DNA of 64,000 nt from Asanoa sp. WMMD1127 (GTDB lineage Bacteria > Actinomycetota > Actinomycetes > Mycobacteriales > Micromonosporaceae), in NCBI RefSeq assembly GCF_029626225.1, contig NZ_JARUBP010000001.1, positions 2,294,001-2,358,000 on the forward strand, in the 5' to 3' direction. Both the position numbers and the translations under genes were made by a program. Below the pieces are notes generated by a model, which saw nothing but the letters and a program-made list of their open reading frames with translations, made no database searches and was not told the DNA's origin. Of this stretch, positions 17,759-26,730 are shown piece by piece; position 1 is the first letter of the stretch; every line of letters begins with the position of its first letter.

Positions 17759-19132
17759 ATGCACACCGGACTCGCCCTGGTCACCGTCAGCGCGCCGCAG
17801 CGACGGGTCGACATCGCGCTGCCGCAGGACGTACCCCTGGCCGATCTGCTGTCAGAAATATTGCGGCAGGCGGGCGTCGGGCTCGCCGACGACGGCGAGG
17901 CGCACGGCGGCTGGGTCCTGCGCCGCCCGGACGGCGCGGCGCTCGAGGCTGACACGAGCCTGCACGCGCAAGGGGTACGCGACGGCGACGTGCTGCACCT
18001 CGTGCCCGCTCGCCAGGAGTGGCCGGAGCTGGAGTTCGACGACGTCGTCGAGGCGATCGCCGACGGGGCCCGGCGGCACGGCACCGCCTGGTCCGGCCGG
18101 CACACCCAGCTCGCCGCGCTGGCCGCCGCCGGTGTCGCCCTCGGGGTCGGCCTGGTCGCCCTGCTGCGCGCCGGGCCCGACTCGATCGCCGCGATGTTGA
18201 CGACGCTCGGCATCGCCGCCGGCCTCACCGTCGCCGGCATCCTCGCCGCCCGGGCCTACGGGCAGCGCGCCGCCGGGGTCGCTCTCGGGGCCTACTCCCT
18301 GCCGTACGCGTTCGCGGCCGGCGCGCTCCTCCTCGCCTCGAGCGGCGACCCGGCAAGCTTCGTGCCCGGCCTCCGGTGGATCGGCCCGCTGGACCTGCTC
18401 CTCGGTTCGGCGGCGCTGGCCCTCCATGGTGTGCTCGGGATCATCGGGGTCGGCGCCGGTCGCCGGATCTTCTCCGCCGCGGTGCTGACCGGCCTGTTCG
18501 GGATCGCGAGCGCCGCGGCCGGCTTCGGGCTCAGCGCGCACGGCGTCGCGGCGATCCTGCTCGCGGTGCTGGCCTGCGGCGTCGGGCTCCTACCGCTGCT
18601 GGCCATCCGGCTGGCACGGCTGCCGATCCCGCCGGTGACCCCGGCCGGCGCCGATCCGGAGCGGCCCGAGCGCGACCAGGTCTTCGCCGCCGTCGCCCGG
18701 GCCGAGGAGGTGCTCGGCGGGCTGCTGATCGGCCATGCGGTGCTGGCTGCCGGTGCGGCCACCGTGCTGGTGGCGACCGGCGGCGGCTGGGGTCGGGCGT
18801 TGGCCGCGGTCTGCGGTGTGGCGCTGCTGTTGCGGGCCCGGGTCTTCGGCACGGTACGCCAGCGGGTCCCGCTGCTGGCTGCCGGCGGCTGGGCGCTGGC
18901 GGTGGTGGCCGTCGCGGTCGCCGACCGGCCCGAGCCGCTGGCCGTGGTCGCCGTCGGCGTCCTGGGCTTCGCGGTGGCGCTGCTCTTCAGCCTCGCCAGC
19001 GCGGGCCGCCCGGCCGGCCCCTACCTGGGCCGGACCGCCGACGTCCTGGACACGGCCCTCGTGGTGGCGGTCATCCCCGTCGCGTGCGCGGTCCTGGGCC
19101 TGTTCGCCCAGGCCCGGACGCTGGTCGACTAG
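17759..19132 (+). CDS. eccD: Type VII secretion membrane channel component EccD
   Basis: A 457-residue integral membrane protein. The N-terminal 90 residues form the ubiquitin-like YukD domain (TGLALVTVSAPQRRVDIALP, LLSEILRQAGVGLADDG, VRDGDVLHLVPA), followed by about eleven hydrophobic helices from residue 115 on. EccD forms the bulk of the ESX inner-membrane pore with EccB, EccC and EccE. The ATG at 17759 follows GGAGGACGATCG. It is divergent from eccC; eccB, eccE and esx genes are not in the window, so the locus is incomplete here. Confidence 0.93.
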   Translation: MHTGLALVTVSAPQRRVDIALPQDVPLADLLSEILRQAGVGLADDGEAHGGWVLRRPDGAALEADTSLHAQGVRDGDVLHLVPARQEWPELEFDDVVEAIADGARRHGTAWSGRHTQLAALAAAGVALGVGLVALLRAGPDSIAAMLTTLGIAAGLTVAGILAARAYGQRAAGVALGAYSLPYAFAAGALLLASSGDPASFVPGLRWIGPLDLLLGSAALALHGVLGIIGVGAGRRIFSAAVLTGLFGIASAAAGFGLSAHGVAAILLAVLACGVGLLPLLAIRLARLPIPPVTPAGADPERPERDQVFAAVARAEEVLGGLLIGHAVLAAGAATVLVATGGGWGRALAAVCGVALLLRARVFGTVRQRVPLLAAGGWALAVVAVAVADRPEPLAVVAVGVLGFAVALLFSLASAGRPAGPYLGRTADVLDTALVVAVIPVACAVLGLFAQARTLVD

Positions 19133-19200
19133 GCACCACGGCCCGCGGCGCGGGGCCAGCGCTGGCTCGCGACCTGCTGCGGGGCCCGGGTGAGCCGCGG

Positions 19201-19701
19201 CTAGTACGTGCCGGCGGCCTTGGCTTCTTCGGCGCGCTGGTAGGAGGCCAGGATCTCGGCCTCGGCGTCGGCGCGGCCGACCCAGGTCGCGCCCTCGACC
19301 GACTTGCCGGGCTCCAGGTCCTTGTAGACCTCGAAGAAGTGCTGGATCTCCAGGCGGTCGAACTCGCCGACGTGGTGGATGTCGCGGAGGTGTTCCTGGC
19401 GGGGGTCTTCGAACGGTACGCAGAGGACCTTGTCGTCGCCGCCCTTTTCGTCCTTCATCCGGAACATGCCGATGGCCCGGCAGCGGATCAGGCAGCCGGG
19501 GAAGGTCGGTTCGGTGACGAGGACCAGCGCGTCGAGGGGGTCGCCGTCCTCACCCAGGGTGTCTTCGATGAAGCCGTAGTCGGCCGGGTACTGCGTCGAC
19601 GTGAAGAGGGTCCGGTCGAGGCGGATGCGGCCGGTCTTATGGTCGACCTCATACTTGTTGCGATTCCCCTTGGGAATCTCAACGGTGACGTCGAAATCCA
19701 T
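19201..19701 (-). CDS. ppa: Inorganic pyrophosphatase
   Basis: A 166-residue family I soluble pyrophosphatase that hydrolyses PPi to drive biosynthesis. The core reads [19 protein letters not shown], then [20 protein letters not shown], which contains the D-x4-D-x4-D metal-binding pattern typical of the family. ATG 19701 has AAGGAG eight bases upstream, giving the typical [12 protein letters not shown] start. The reading frame extends upstream but without conserved sequence. It converges with eccD across 68 bp that includes the palindrome GCCAGCGCTGGC (19155-19166), and diverges from dacB as in mycobacteria. Confidence 0.96.
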   Translation of the reverse strand: MDFDVTVEIPKGNRNKYEVDHKTGRIRLDRTLFTSTQYPADYGFIEDTLGEDGDPLDALVLVTEPTFPGCLIRCRAIGMFRMKDEKGGDDKVLCVPFEDPRQEHLRDIHHVGEFDRLEIQHFFEVYKDLEPGKSVEGATWVGRADAEAEILASYQRAEEAKAAGTY

Positions 19702-19793
19702 TGCAAACTCCTTGCTGACCGCGTTGGCCCCCTGCAGACGCACGGACGCAAGTAGTGTCGCCTAGGCCGGGCATCGAACGGGAGGAGGGGCGG

Positions 19794-21632
19794 GTGGGGG
19801 AAGACTCACAACCGCGCCCCGCGCGCGGTCGGGCCCGGGTGCCGGGCGTCAACCCGCCGCCGGCGTCCAACCCCATGGAGAAGTCGCCCCCGCCGACGGG
19901 AGCCAGCTTACCGCCGACCGGACCAGGACCCGGTTCGACCCCTTACGGACCCAACGCGATGCCGCCCGGCCCGTTCCCGCCCACGGGACCCGCCCGAGCC
20001 CGCGCCACGCCACCACCGCCACCGCCACCCGCGCGCCCACCCGGTCCACCACCAGCCGCACACCCACCCGCGCGCCCGGCCGCCCCGGCACCACCCACCT
20101 CACCGGCCCCGACCCGCCAGCCCCCCGATCCACCCATCCCGTTAGGACCGGCCGCCCACCAGCCGCCCCCGGCCGCGCCACCCCCACGCCGTCGCCGGCC
20201 GCGCGCGTCGATGTTGATCGCCCTGACGGGCGTACTCGTGCTGGTCGTCTTCGCCGCCGGCCTGGTCGTGGTCCGGCCGGGCCCAGTCGCGGCCTGGCTC
20301 GGTGACGAGGCCGCCCGACCCACCGCGGTCATCGACCCGCCCGAGGCGCCGCCGGCCCCGGTGCTCGCCGCCCTCAGCGGCACGGCGCCCATGCCCGACA
20401 AGGCCGGCCTCGACGCGGCGATCGGCAAGCTGGTCACCGACAACGGCCTCGGCGGCCGGACCAGCGTGGTGGTCCGCGACGTGCTCAGCGGCAAGGTGCT
20501 CTGGGCCAAGGGCGGCGACCTGCCGACCGTGCCGGCCTCGACGATGAAGCTGGTGACGGCCGCGACCGTGCTGTCGACCCGCGGCCCCGCCCACCGGATC
20601 CCGACCCGCGTGGTCGCCGGACCCAACCCGGGCGAGGTGATCCTGGTCGGGGGCGGCGACCCGACGCTCGGCGCCAACGGCAAGTCCTTCTACCCCGGCG
20701 CGGCCCGGCTCGACCGCCTCGCGGCGGCGACGAAGAAGGCGCTCGGTGGCACTGCGCCGACCAAGGTCTACTACGACAGCTCGCTCTACTCCGGGCCCGT
20801 CTACGAGCCCGGCTGGGACTCCGACATCCCGACCGGCGGCTTCGGCGGCCCGTCGACGGCGCTGATGATCGACGGCGCGCGGAAGACCCCGACGGAGAGC
20901 GCCAACCACTACTCGGAGCGCACGAGCAAGCCCGACCTCGCCGCCGCCCAGGCGTTCGCCAAGGCGCTCGGTGTCAGCGGCACCCCGGCCAAGGCCCCGA
21001 AGGGCGCGGTCCCACCGGCCACCGCCACCGCCAGCCCCGCGGCCACGGCCGGCCCTGGCGACGAGCTCGCCCGGGTCGAGTCGCCACCCATGGTCCGGCT
21101 GGTCGAGTTCATGCTGGTCGACAGCGACAACGTGGTCGCCGAGGCGCTGGCCCGCGAGGTTGCGCTGGCCAAGGGCAAGCCCGCGTCGTACGCCGGCGCC
21201 CGGCAAGGGATGACCGAAGCGCTGGCCGACCTGGGCATCCCGACCGCCGGCCTGGTCCTGGCTGACGGCAGCGGCCTGTCCCGCACCGACCGGCTGACCG
21301 GCGAGGCGCAGACGGCGCTGCTCGCCCTGGCGGCGTCCGGCAAGCGTCCGGAGCTGACCGAGATGTTCGCCGGCCTGCCGGTGGCGACCTGGTCCGGGAC
21401 CCTGGAGGACCGCTTCGGCGAGACGGCGGATCGCAAGGCCGCCGCCGGCGTGGTCCGGGCCAAGACCGGCACGCTGACCGGCAACCACGCGATGGCCGGC
21501 ATGGTCACCACCGCCGACGGCCGGCTGCTGGCCTTCTCGGTGCTCACCGACGGGGTGACCGCCGGCAGCGACGAGGCCCGCGGCACCCTCGACCGGATCG
21601 CCGCCACCCTGGCCGGCTGCGGCTGCGACTAA
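19794..21632 (+). CDS. dacB: D-alanyl-D-alanine carboxypeptidase/endopeptidase (PBP4, S13)
   Basis: A 612-residue class C penicillin-binding protein that trims or cleaves peptidoglycan stem peptides outside the membrane. The first 120 residues are a cytoplasmic proline-rich tail; one membrane helix follows (about SMLIALTGVLVLVVFAAGLV). The catalytic motifs are SxxK in PASTMKLVTAATVL, SxN in LVDSDNVVAEALA and KTG in RAKTGTLTGNHAM. GTG 19794 is preferred over the upstream in-frame GTG at 19755 because GGAGGAGG lies about six bases before it. An insertion rich in Pro/Ala/Thr (about residues 400-420) interrupts the domain before the SxN motif. Confidence 0.92.
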   Translation: MGEDSQPRPARGRARVPGVNPPPASNPMEKSPPPTGASLPPTGPGPGSTPYGPNAMPPGPFPPTGPARARATPPPPPPPARPPGPPPAAHPPARPAAPAPPTSPAPTRQPPDPPIPLGPAAHQPPPAAPPPRRRRPRASMLIALTGVLVLVVFAAGLVVVRPGPVAAWLGDEAARPTAVIDPPEAPPAPVLAALSGTAPMPDKAGLDAAIGKLVTDNGLGGRTSVVVRDVLSGKVLWAKGGDLPTVPASTMKLVTAATVLSTRGPAHRIPTRVVAGPNPGEVILVGGGDPTLGANGKSFYPGAARLDRLAAATKKALGGTAPTKVYYDSSLYSGPVYEPGWDSDIPTGGFGGPSTALMIDGARKTPTESANHYSERTSKPDLAAAQAFAKALGVSGTPAKAPKGAVPPATATASPAATAGPGDELARVESPPMVRLVEFMLVDSDNVVAEALAREVALAKGKPASYAGARQGMTEALADLGIPTAGLVLADGSGLSRTDRLTGEAQTALLALAASGKRPELTEMFAGLPVATWSGTLEDRFGETADRKAAAGVVRAKTGTLTGNHAMAGMVTTADGRLLAFSVLTDGVTAGSDEARGTLDRIAATLAGCGCD

Positions 21633-21736
21633 ACCAGGCCCCGACCAGCCAGGCCCCGACTAGCACAGAATCCGGCCGCTTGCTCCCGCAAACTTCAAGG
21701 CGCGCCGGGGATGTCCGGCCCGGGTACCGTGGGGTG

Positions 21737-22816
21737 ATGGCGCAGTTCGTCGACTGGGATCTGGCCGCCGCCACGGCGGGGGCGCTCGGCAAGACCGGGC
21801 CCCGAGCCTCCTACGAAGAGGCCACCGAGGTGGTCGCCGACCTGCGGCGGCTGACCGAGGAGGCCGCCGGGCACGTCAGTGCCTACACGGGCCTGCAGTC
21901 GCAGGTCGCCCACCCGCCGGTGCGCATCGTCGACCGCCGCGACTGGGCCGCCGTCAACGTCGCCGGCCTGCGCGAGGTGATCACTCCGTTGATCACCCGG
22001 CTGTCCGGTGACAAAGAGCCTGGTGCGATCACCGATGCGATCGGGTCGAGGCTGACCGGAGTGCAGGCCGGCAGCGTGCTGGCGTACCTCTCGGGTCGGG
22101 TCCTCGGGCAATATGAGGTGTTCTCCGCCGACCCGGGCCAGCTGTTGCTGGTCGCCCCCAACATCGTCGAGGTCGAGCGCAAGCTGGGCGCCGACCAGCG
22201 CGACTTCCGCCTGTGGGTGTGCCTGCACGAGGTCACCCACCGCACCCAGTTCACCTCGGTGCCGTGGATGCGCGCCCACTTCCTCGGCGAGGTGCAGTCG
22301 TTCGTCGACGCCTCGCAGGCCGGCAACGAGCACTTCGCCGACCGGCTGCGGCGGGCCGTCGGCACCCTCTCCGACGCGATCCGCGACCCCGAGAGCCGGG
22401 CCAGCGTGCTCGACCTCGTCCAGACGCCCGGCCAGCGCGCCGTCCTCGACCGGTTGACCGCCCTGATGACCCTGCTCGAAGGACACGCCGAGTTCGTGAT
22501 GGACGGCGTGGGCCCCGAGGTCATACCCACGGTCGAGCAGATCCGGGCCCGGTTCAACCGGCGCCGCGAGGCCGGCAACCCGCTCGAGAAGGCGATGCGC
22601 AAGCTGCTCGGCATCGACGTCAAGATGCGGCAATATGCCGAGGGTCGCAAGTTCGTGCACGGCGTGGTGGAGCGGGTCGGCATGGCCGGCTTCAACAAGA
22701 TCTTCAGTTCGCCGTTGACGCTGCCGCGGCTGGAGGAGCTGGGCGACCCGGACGCCTGGGTGGCCCGGGTGCACGGTCCTGGCGGCGGCTCCGGGCCGGT
22801 GCTGGCGCAGGGCTGA
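21737..22816 (+). CDS. DUF2342 zinc-dependent metalloprotease family protein
   Basis: A 359-residue protein of the actinobacterial DUF2342 family (like Rv3626c). The metallopeptidase motif HEVTHRTQF gives the HExxH zinc ligands and general base; LLEGHAEFVMDG further on supplies the likely third ligand (EGHAE). There is no signal peptide, so it is probably cytoplasmic; its substrate is not known. The ATG at 21737 follows TACCGT (21725-21730) by six bases, a leaderless arrangement. It precedes tilS by four bases and the order dacB - this - tilS - hpt is shared with mycobacteria. Confidence 0.88.
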   Translation: MAQFVDWDLAAATAGALGKTGPRASYEEATEVVADLRRLTEEAAGHVSAYTGLQSQVAHPPVRIVDRRDWAAVNVAGLREVITPLITRLSGDKEPGAITDAIGSRLTGVQAGSVLAYLSGRVLGQYEVFSADPGQLLLVAPNIVEVERKLGADQRDFRLWVCLHEVTHRTQFTSVPWMRAHFLGEVQSFVDASQAGNEHFADRLRRAVGTLSDAIRDPESRASVLDLVQTPGQRAVLDRLTALMTLLEGHAEFVMDGVGPEVIPTVEQIRARFNRRREAGNPLEKAMRKLLGIDVKMRQYAEGRKFVHGVVERVGMAGFNKIFSSPLTLPRLEELGDPDAWVARVHGPGGGSGPVLAQG

Positions 22817-22820
22817 GCAC

Positions 22821-23807
22821 GTGGTCGGTCCCGCGCCACCGGTCGCCGCGACCCGCGTCGCGGTCCGCCGCATGCTGCACGGGATACACAAGGACGCGCT
22901 GGTGCTGGTCGCCTGCTCGGGCGGTGCCGACTCCCTGGCCCTCGCCGCCGCGACCGCGTTCGTCGCTCCCCGGATGGGTCTGCGCGCGGGGCTGATCACC
23001 ATAGACCACGGGCTGCAGGACGGCTCCGACCGCCGGGCCACCGCCGTCGCCGCCTGGGGCGAGTCCGTCGGGCTCGACCCGTCGATCGTGGTGCCGGTCG
23101 ACGTGGCCGGCCGCCCCGGCGGGCCCGAGGCGGCCGCCCGCGAGGCCCGCTACGACGCCCTGCTCGAGACCGCCCGCGCCCACGAGGCCAACTCCGTGCT
23201 GCTCGGCCACACCCGCGACGACCAGGCCGAGACCGTGCTGCTCGCGCTCGCCCGCGGCGCCGGCCCGCGCGGGATGGCGGCGATGCCGGACCGGCGCGAC
23301 GTCGAAGGGGTGGCGCTGCTGCGGCCGCTGCTCGACATGTCACGCGACGAGACCCGCAAGGCCTGCGCCGCGATGGGTCTCGAGCCGTGGGAGGACCCAC
23401 ACAACCTCGATCCGTCGTACGCCCGGTCGAGGGTTCGTGGCTCCGCCCTCCCGGCGCTGGTCGACGCGCTCGGCCCCGGCGTCGTGTCCAACCTGGCCCG
23501 CACCGCGCGGCTGCTCGCCCAGGACGCCGAGGCGCTCGACGTGCTCGCCGCCGAAGAGCTCGAACGGTCCATGCTGGACGAAGGCCTGTCGGTGGCGATG
23601 CTGGAAGCGCTGCTGCCCGCCCTGCGCGCCCGGGCTTTGCACTCGTGGGCGCTGTCGCTGGGCTGCTCGCCGGCCGCGCTGTCGCACCGGCACGTGTCGG
23701 CCCTCGAGGCGCTGGTCACCGGCTGGCACGGCCAGGGCGCCGTGCATCTGCCCGGTGGCATCCGGGCGGCCCGGGTGGCGGGAGTGCTGCGGGTCCTTAC
23801 AGACTGA
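22821..23807 (+). CDS. tilS: tRNA(Ile)-lysidine synthase
   Basis: A 328-residue PP-loop ATPase that attaches lysine to C34 of the CAU-anticodon tRNA-Ile so that it reads AUA codons; essential. The PP-loop is VACSGGADSLALA, and LLGHTRDDQAETVLLALARG plus RSRVRGSALPAL are typical of TilS. A helical C-terminal segment is present, but the long E. coli-type C-terminal domains are absent, as in other actinobacteria. GTG 22821 lies four bases after the protease stop and the next gene starts four bases after its own stop, so all three are probably co-transcribed. Confidence 0.93.
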   Translation: MVGPAPPVAATRVAVRRMLHGIHKDALVLVACSGGADSLALAAATAFVAPRMGLRAGLITIDHGLQDGSDRRATAVAAWGESVGLDPSIVVPVDVAGRPGGPEAAAREARYDALLETARAHEANSVLLGHTRDDQAETVLLALARGAGPRGMAAMPDRRDVEGVALLRPLLDMSRDETRKACAAMGLEPWEDPHNLDPSYARSRVRGSALPALVDALGPGVVSNLARTARLLAQDAEALDVLAAEELERSMLDEGLSVAMLEALLPALRARALHSWALSLGCSPAALSHRHVSALEALVTGWHGQGAVHLPGGIRAARVAGVLRVLTD

Positions 23808-23811
23808 CCGG

Positions 23812-25401
23812 GTGGAAGCGGTCTGGTCGGTCAACGGTTCTGTCGCGACGAGCCAGCCGCTGGCGGCGGCGGCCGGGTTGGCGGTGCTGCGCCGCGGCGG
23901 GTCGGCCGTGGACGCCGCGGTGGCGACGGCGATCACGCTGACCGTGGTGCAGCCCGGCTCCAACGACATCGGCGGCGACCTGTTCGCGATCGTCTGGGAC
24001 GGCACGCGGCTGCACGGGCTCAACGCGTCGGGGCGTTCGCCGGCGGCGCTGACCCTCGACCGGGCACTGGCCGCCGGCGTGGCGGCGACGGACGCGCACG
24101 GCGGCGCCCAGTCCGCCGGGCGGGTCCTGCCGGCGCGCGGCTGGCTGCCGGTGACCGTGCCCGGCGCGCCCGCCGGTTGGCGGGACCTGCACGCCCGGTT
24201 CGGCAAGTTGCCGTTCGAGGAGCTCTTCACGGACGCCATCGGGTACGCGGAATCGGGCTACCCGGTCTCGCCCCGCGTGGCCACGGCCTGGGCCCGCAGT
24301 GCCGCCGGCTATGCCGCGCTGCCGCCCGATCCGGCGTTGGCCGAGTGGGGCCGCCTGTTCGGCCGCCCGCCCGCGGCCGGCGAGATCTTCGCCAACCCGG
24401 ACCAGGCCCGCACGCTCGGGCTGATCGCGGCGTCCGGCGCCGACGAGTTCTACAAAGGTGAGATCGCGGCGGCGCTGGCCGGCCACGCCGCGGCCACCGG
24501 CGGCCTGCTCACCGTCGACGACCTGGCCAACCACTCGTCGACCTGGGTGACGCCCTTCAAGACCGACTACCGGGGGTACGAGGTCTGGCAGGTCCCGCCC
24601 AACGGCCAGGGCGTGGCGGCGTCGGTGGCGCTGGCGATCCTGGACGGGGTGGATCTCGCGTCGATGTCGCCGGTGGAGCGGCTGCACTGGCGGATCGAGG
24701 CGACGAAGCTGGGCCTCGGCGACGCGCATGATCATGTGGCGGACCCGGCCGTCGCGGCCGCCGTCGAACCGCTGCTGGCACCGGCACGGATCACCGGGCT
24801 GCGCGCCGCGATCGGCCCCACCGCCGCCCGCGGTGCCGGCGCACCGCTGCGTGGCGGCACCGTCTATCTGTGCGCGGCCGACGGCGACGGGATGATGGTC
24901 AGCCTCATCCAGTCCAACTACCTGGGCTTCGGCTCCTACGTGGTGCTGCCCGGCTACGGGTTCGGCCTGCAGAACCGGGGCTGTGGTTTCACCCTGGACC
25001 CCGATCATCCCAACGTGGCCGGGCCGGCCAAGCGGCCGTACCACACGATCATCCCGGGTTTCCTGACCCGCGGCCGCGCTCCCGTGGGGCCGTTCGGCGT
25101 GATGGGCGGGCACATGCAGCCGCAGGGCCATGTGCAACTGCTCGGCGCCACCATTGACGACGCGTTCGACCCGCAGGCGGCGTTGGCCGCGCCGCGCTGG
25201 TACTGGCACGCCGACCGCACCGTCCTGCTCGAACCCGGCCTCGAGTGGGCGGCGGCCGACCTGGCGGCCCGCGGCCACGAGGTCGCGGTGACCGACGACC
25301 GGTCGCCGTTCGGCACGGGCCAGGCCATCTGGCGCACGGACTCCGGCGCGTACGTCGGCGGCAGCGACCCCCGCGCGGACGGCCTGGTCGCCGCCTTCTG
25401 A
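23812..25401 (+). CDS. Gamma-glutamyltransferase-like N-terminal nucleophile hydrolase
   Basis: A 529-residue member of the gamma-glutamyltranspeptidase superfamily. It opens VEAVWSVNGSVATSQPLAAA and contains GGSAVDAAVATAITLTVVQPG and SNDIGGDLFAI, as in GGT. The likely autoprocessing threonine is in LRGGTVYLCAADGDG (near residue 350), followed by VSLIQSNYLGFGS; the classical TTH context is replaced by GTV, which marks a divergent GGT-like branch. No signal peptide is visible, so it is probably cytoplasmic and may not be a glutathione enzyme. It sits four bases after tilS and converges with the GlxA-type regulator with a one-base gap. Confidence 0.82.
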   Translation: MEAVWSVNGSVATSQPLAAAAGLAVLRRGGSAVDAAVATAITLTVVQPGSNDIGGDLFAIVWDGTRLHGLNASGRSPAALTLDRALAAGVAATDAHGGAQSAGRVLPARGWLPVTVPGAPAGWRDLHARFGKLPFEELFTDAIGYAESGYPVSPRVATAWARSAAGYAALPPDPALAEWGRLFGRPPAAGEIFANPDQARTLGLIAASGADEFYKGEIAAALAGHAAATGGLLTVDDLANHSSTWVTPFKTDYRGYEVWQVPPNGQGVAASVALAILDGVDLASMSPVERLHWRIEATKLGLGDAHDHVADPAVAAAVEPLLAPARITGLRAAIGPTAARGAGAPLRGGTVYLCAADGDGMMVSLIQSNYLGFGSYVVLPGYGFGLQNRGCGFTLDPDHPNVAGPAKRPYHTIIPGFLTRGRAPVGPFGVMGGHMQPQGHVQLLGATIDDAFDPQAALAAPRWYWHADRTVLLEPGLEWAAADLAARGHEVAVTDDRSPFGTGQAIWRTDSGAYVGGSDPRADGLVAAF

Positions 25402-25402
25402 G

Positions 25403-26350
25403 CTATTTCCGGAAGGTCGACCGGTAGGCGTGCGGTGTCGCGCCGACCCGCCGGCCGAAATGGTGCCGCAGGGTCGCCGCGTCGCCGAAGCCGGACTTGT
25501 CGGCCACCGCGTCGACCGCGAGCTCCGTCTCCTCCAGCAGGCGGCGGGCGAGCAGCACGCGCTGGCCGGTCAGCCAGTCGTGCGGCGTCGTGCCGGTCTC
25601 GGCGCGGAAACGGCGGGCGAACGTACGCGGTGCCATGTGGGCCCGGGCGGCCAGGTCGTCGACCGTGATCGGGCGGTCGAGGTTGGTCATCAGCCAGCTC
25701 AGCAGCGGCTCGAGTGTCGGGGCGTCGGGCGTGCGGGGGATCGGCGCCTCGATGTATTGCGCCTGGCCGCCGTCGCGGTGCGGCGGGACGACCATCCGGC
25801 GGGCGAGCTTCGTGGCGATCTCGGAGCCGTGCTGCTGGCGCACCAGGTGCAGGCAGGCGTCGATGCCCGCTGCCGTGCCGGCGCTGGTCAGCAGGTTGCC
25901 GTCGTGCACGTAGAGGTGGTTGCAGGCGACCTTGGCCTCCGGGTAGCGCGCCTGCAGCTCGTCGGCGTAGCGCCAGTGGGTCGTGCACTCCCGGCCGTCG
26001 AGCAGGCCGGCCTCGCCGAGCACGAACGCGCCCGAGCAGACGCTGAGCAGCTGGGCGCCGCGGGCGTCGGCCCGGCGCAGCGCGTCGAGCACCGCGGGCG
26101 GCACCGTGGCGCCGTCCTTGTGGGCCGGCACCGCCACGAGGTCGGCGTCGTCGAGCGGGGCCAGGTCGGCGGCCGGCGTCAGGGTGAAGCCGTTCTGGGC
26201 CTGGACCGGGCCACCGTCGGGAGAGCAGACGTGGAACCGGTAGCCCGGGAAGCCGTCGGCCGTCCGGTCGGTGCCGAAGACCTCGCACAGCACGCCGAGC
26301 TCGAAGGCGGCCACGCCGTCCATGACGACGACCGCGACGTTGCGAAGCAT
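25403..26350 (-). CDS. GlxA-type AraC regulator with DJ-1/PfpI domain
   Basis: A 315-residue regulator: an N-terminal class-I amidotransferase-like DJ-1/PfpI domain (residues 5-190, nucleophile-elbow cysteine in LLSVCSGAFVLGEAG) fused to a C-terminal AraC double helix-turn-helix (ITVDDLAARAHMAPRTFARR and DAVADKSGFGDAATLRHHF). These proteins sense small amides or related metabolites; no ligand is known for this one. ATG 26350 stands six bases after a TAGGCT hexamer. Convergent with the GGT-like gene, which could be a target but is equally well explained by chance position. Confidence 0.88.
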   Translation of the reverse strand: MLRNVAVVVMDGVAAFELGVLCEVFGTDRTADGFPGYRFHVCSPDGGPVQAQNGFTLTPAADLAPLDDADLVAVPAHKDGATVPPAVLDALRRADARGAQLLSVCSGAFVLGEAGLLDGRECTTHWRYADELQARYPEAKVACNHLYVHDGNLLTSAGTAAGIDACLHLVRQQHGSEIATKLARRMVVPPHRDGGQAQYIEAPIPRTPDAPTLEPLLSWLMTNLDRPITVDDLAARAHMAPRTFARRFRAETGTTPHDWLTGQRVLLARRLLEETELAVDAVADKSGFGDAATLRHHFGRRVGATPHAYRSTFRK

Positions 26351-26408
26351 GCCAGCAGCCTAGCGGAAGAGTGGCAGGATTTCGAGGGAGTATGGCATCT
26401 CTGCCACT
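26351..26408 (-). promoter_or_regulatory. GlxA-type regulator promoter and candidate operator
   Basis: On the minus strand TCGAAA (26385-26380), a 17-nt spacer and TAGGCT (26362-26357) lie six bases before the ATG. An inverted repeat AGTGGCAG (26370-26377) / CTGCCACT (26401-26408) places one arm between -35 and -10, a plausible autoregulatory site. Confidence 0.45.
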
Positions 26409-26500
26409 GTCTGAGCGCGGTCCTATGGAGCAGACTCATCTATGCAAGAAAGCCCGGTGCGCACCGGTGGTCCTGAATCAGACAATGAGGGAGCACCGCC

Positions 26501-26635
26501 GTGGCAATCATCCTGTTCGTCGCATTCCTGGTCGCACTCGCGCTGGCCTCCGCGGTCGGCATCACGGCCGACTCGCACGACTCGGCCGACTGGAAGCCAT
26601 CACGCGGTGGCTTCCGAGAACCACAGACTTACTGA
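26501..26635 (+). CDS. 44-residue single-pass membrane peptide
   Basis: A small protein that begins GTG with GAGGGAG seven bases upstream. Residues 1-20 are a clean hydrophobic helix (MAIILFVAFLVALALASAVG), followed by a short charged tail containing ADSHDSADWKPSRGG and ending EPQTY. Composition, binding site and helix all argue for a real gene. It resembles small actinobacterial membrane proteins with a post-helix D-S-x-D-S/W pattern, but no function is known. It lies in the otherwise gene-free 380 bp between the GlxA-type regulator and hpt, in the direction of hpt. Confidence 0.65.
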   Translation: MAIILFVAFLVALALASAVGITADSHDSADWKPSRGGFREPQTY

Positions 26636-26730
26636 TCTTGATAGGTGGCTGCCCGATCGCCCTGGGTGGCCACCTTTCTTACTGGTGGGTCGGCCACCGG
26701 GCCGTAACCGGCGTGGGGCAGGCTAGGGGC

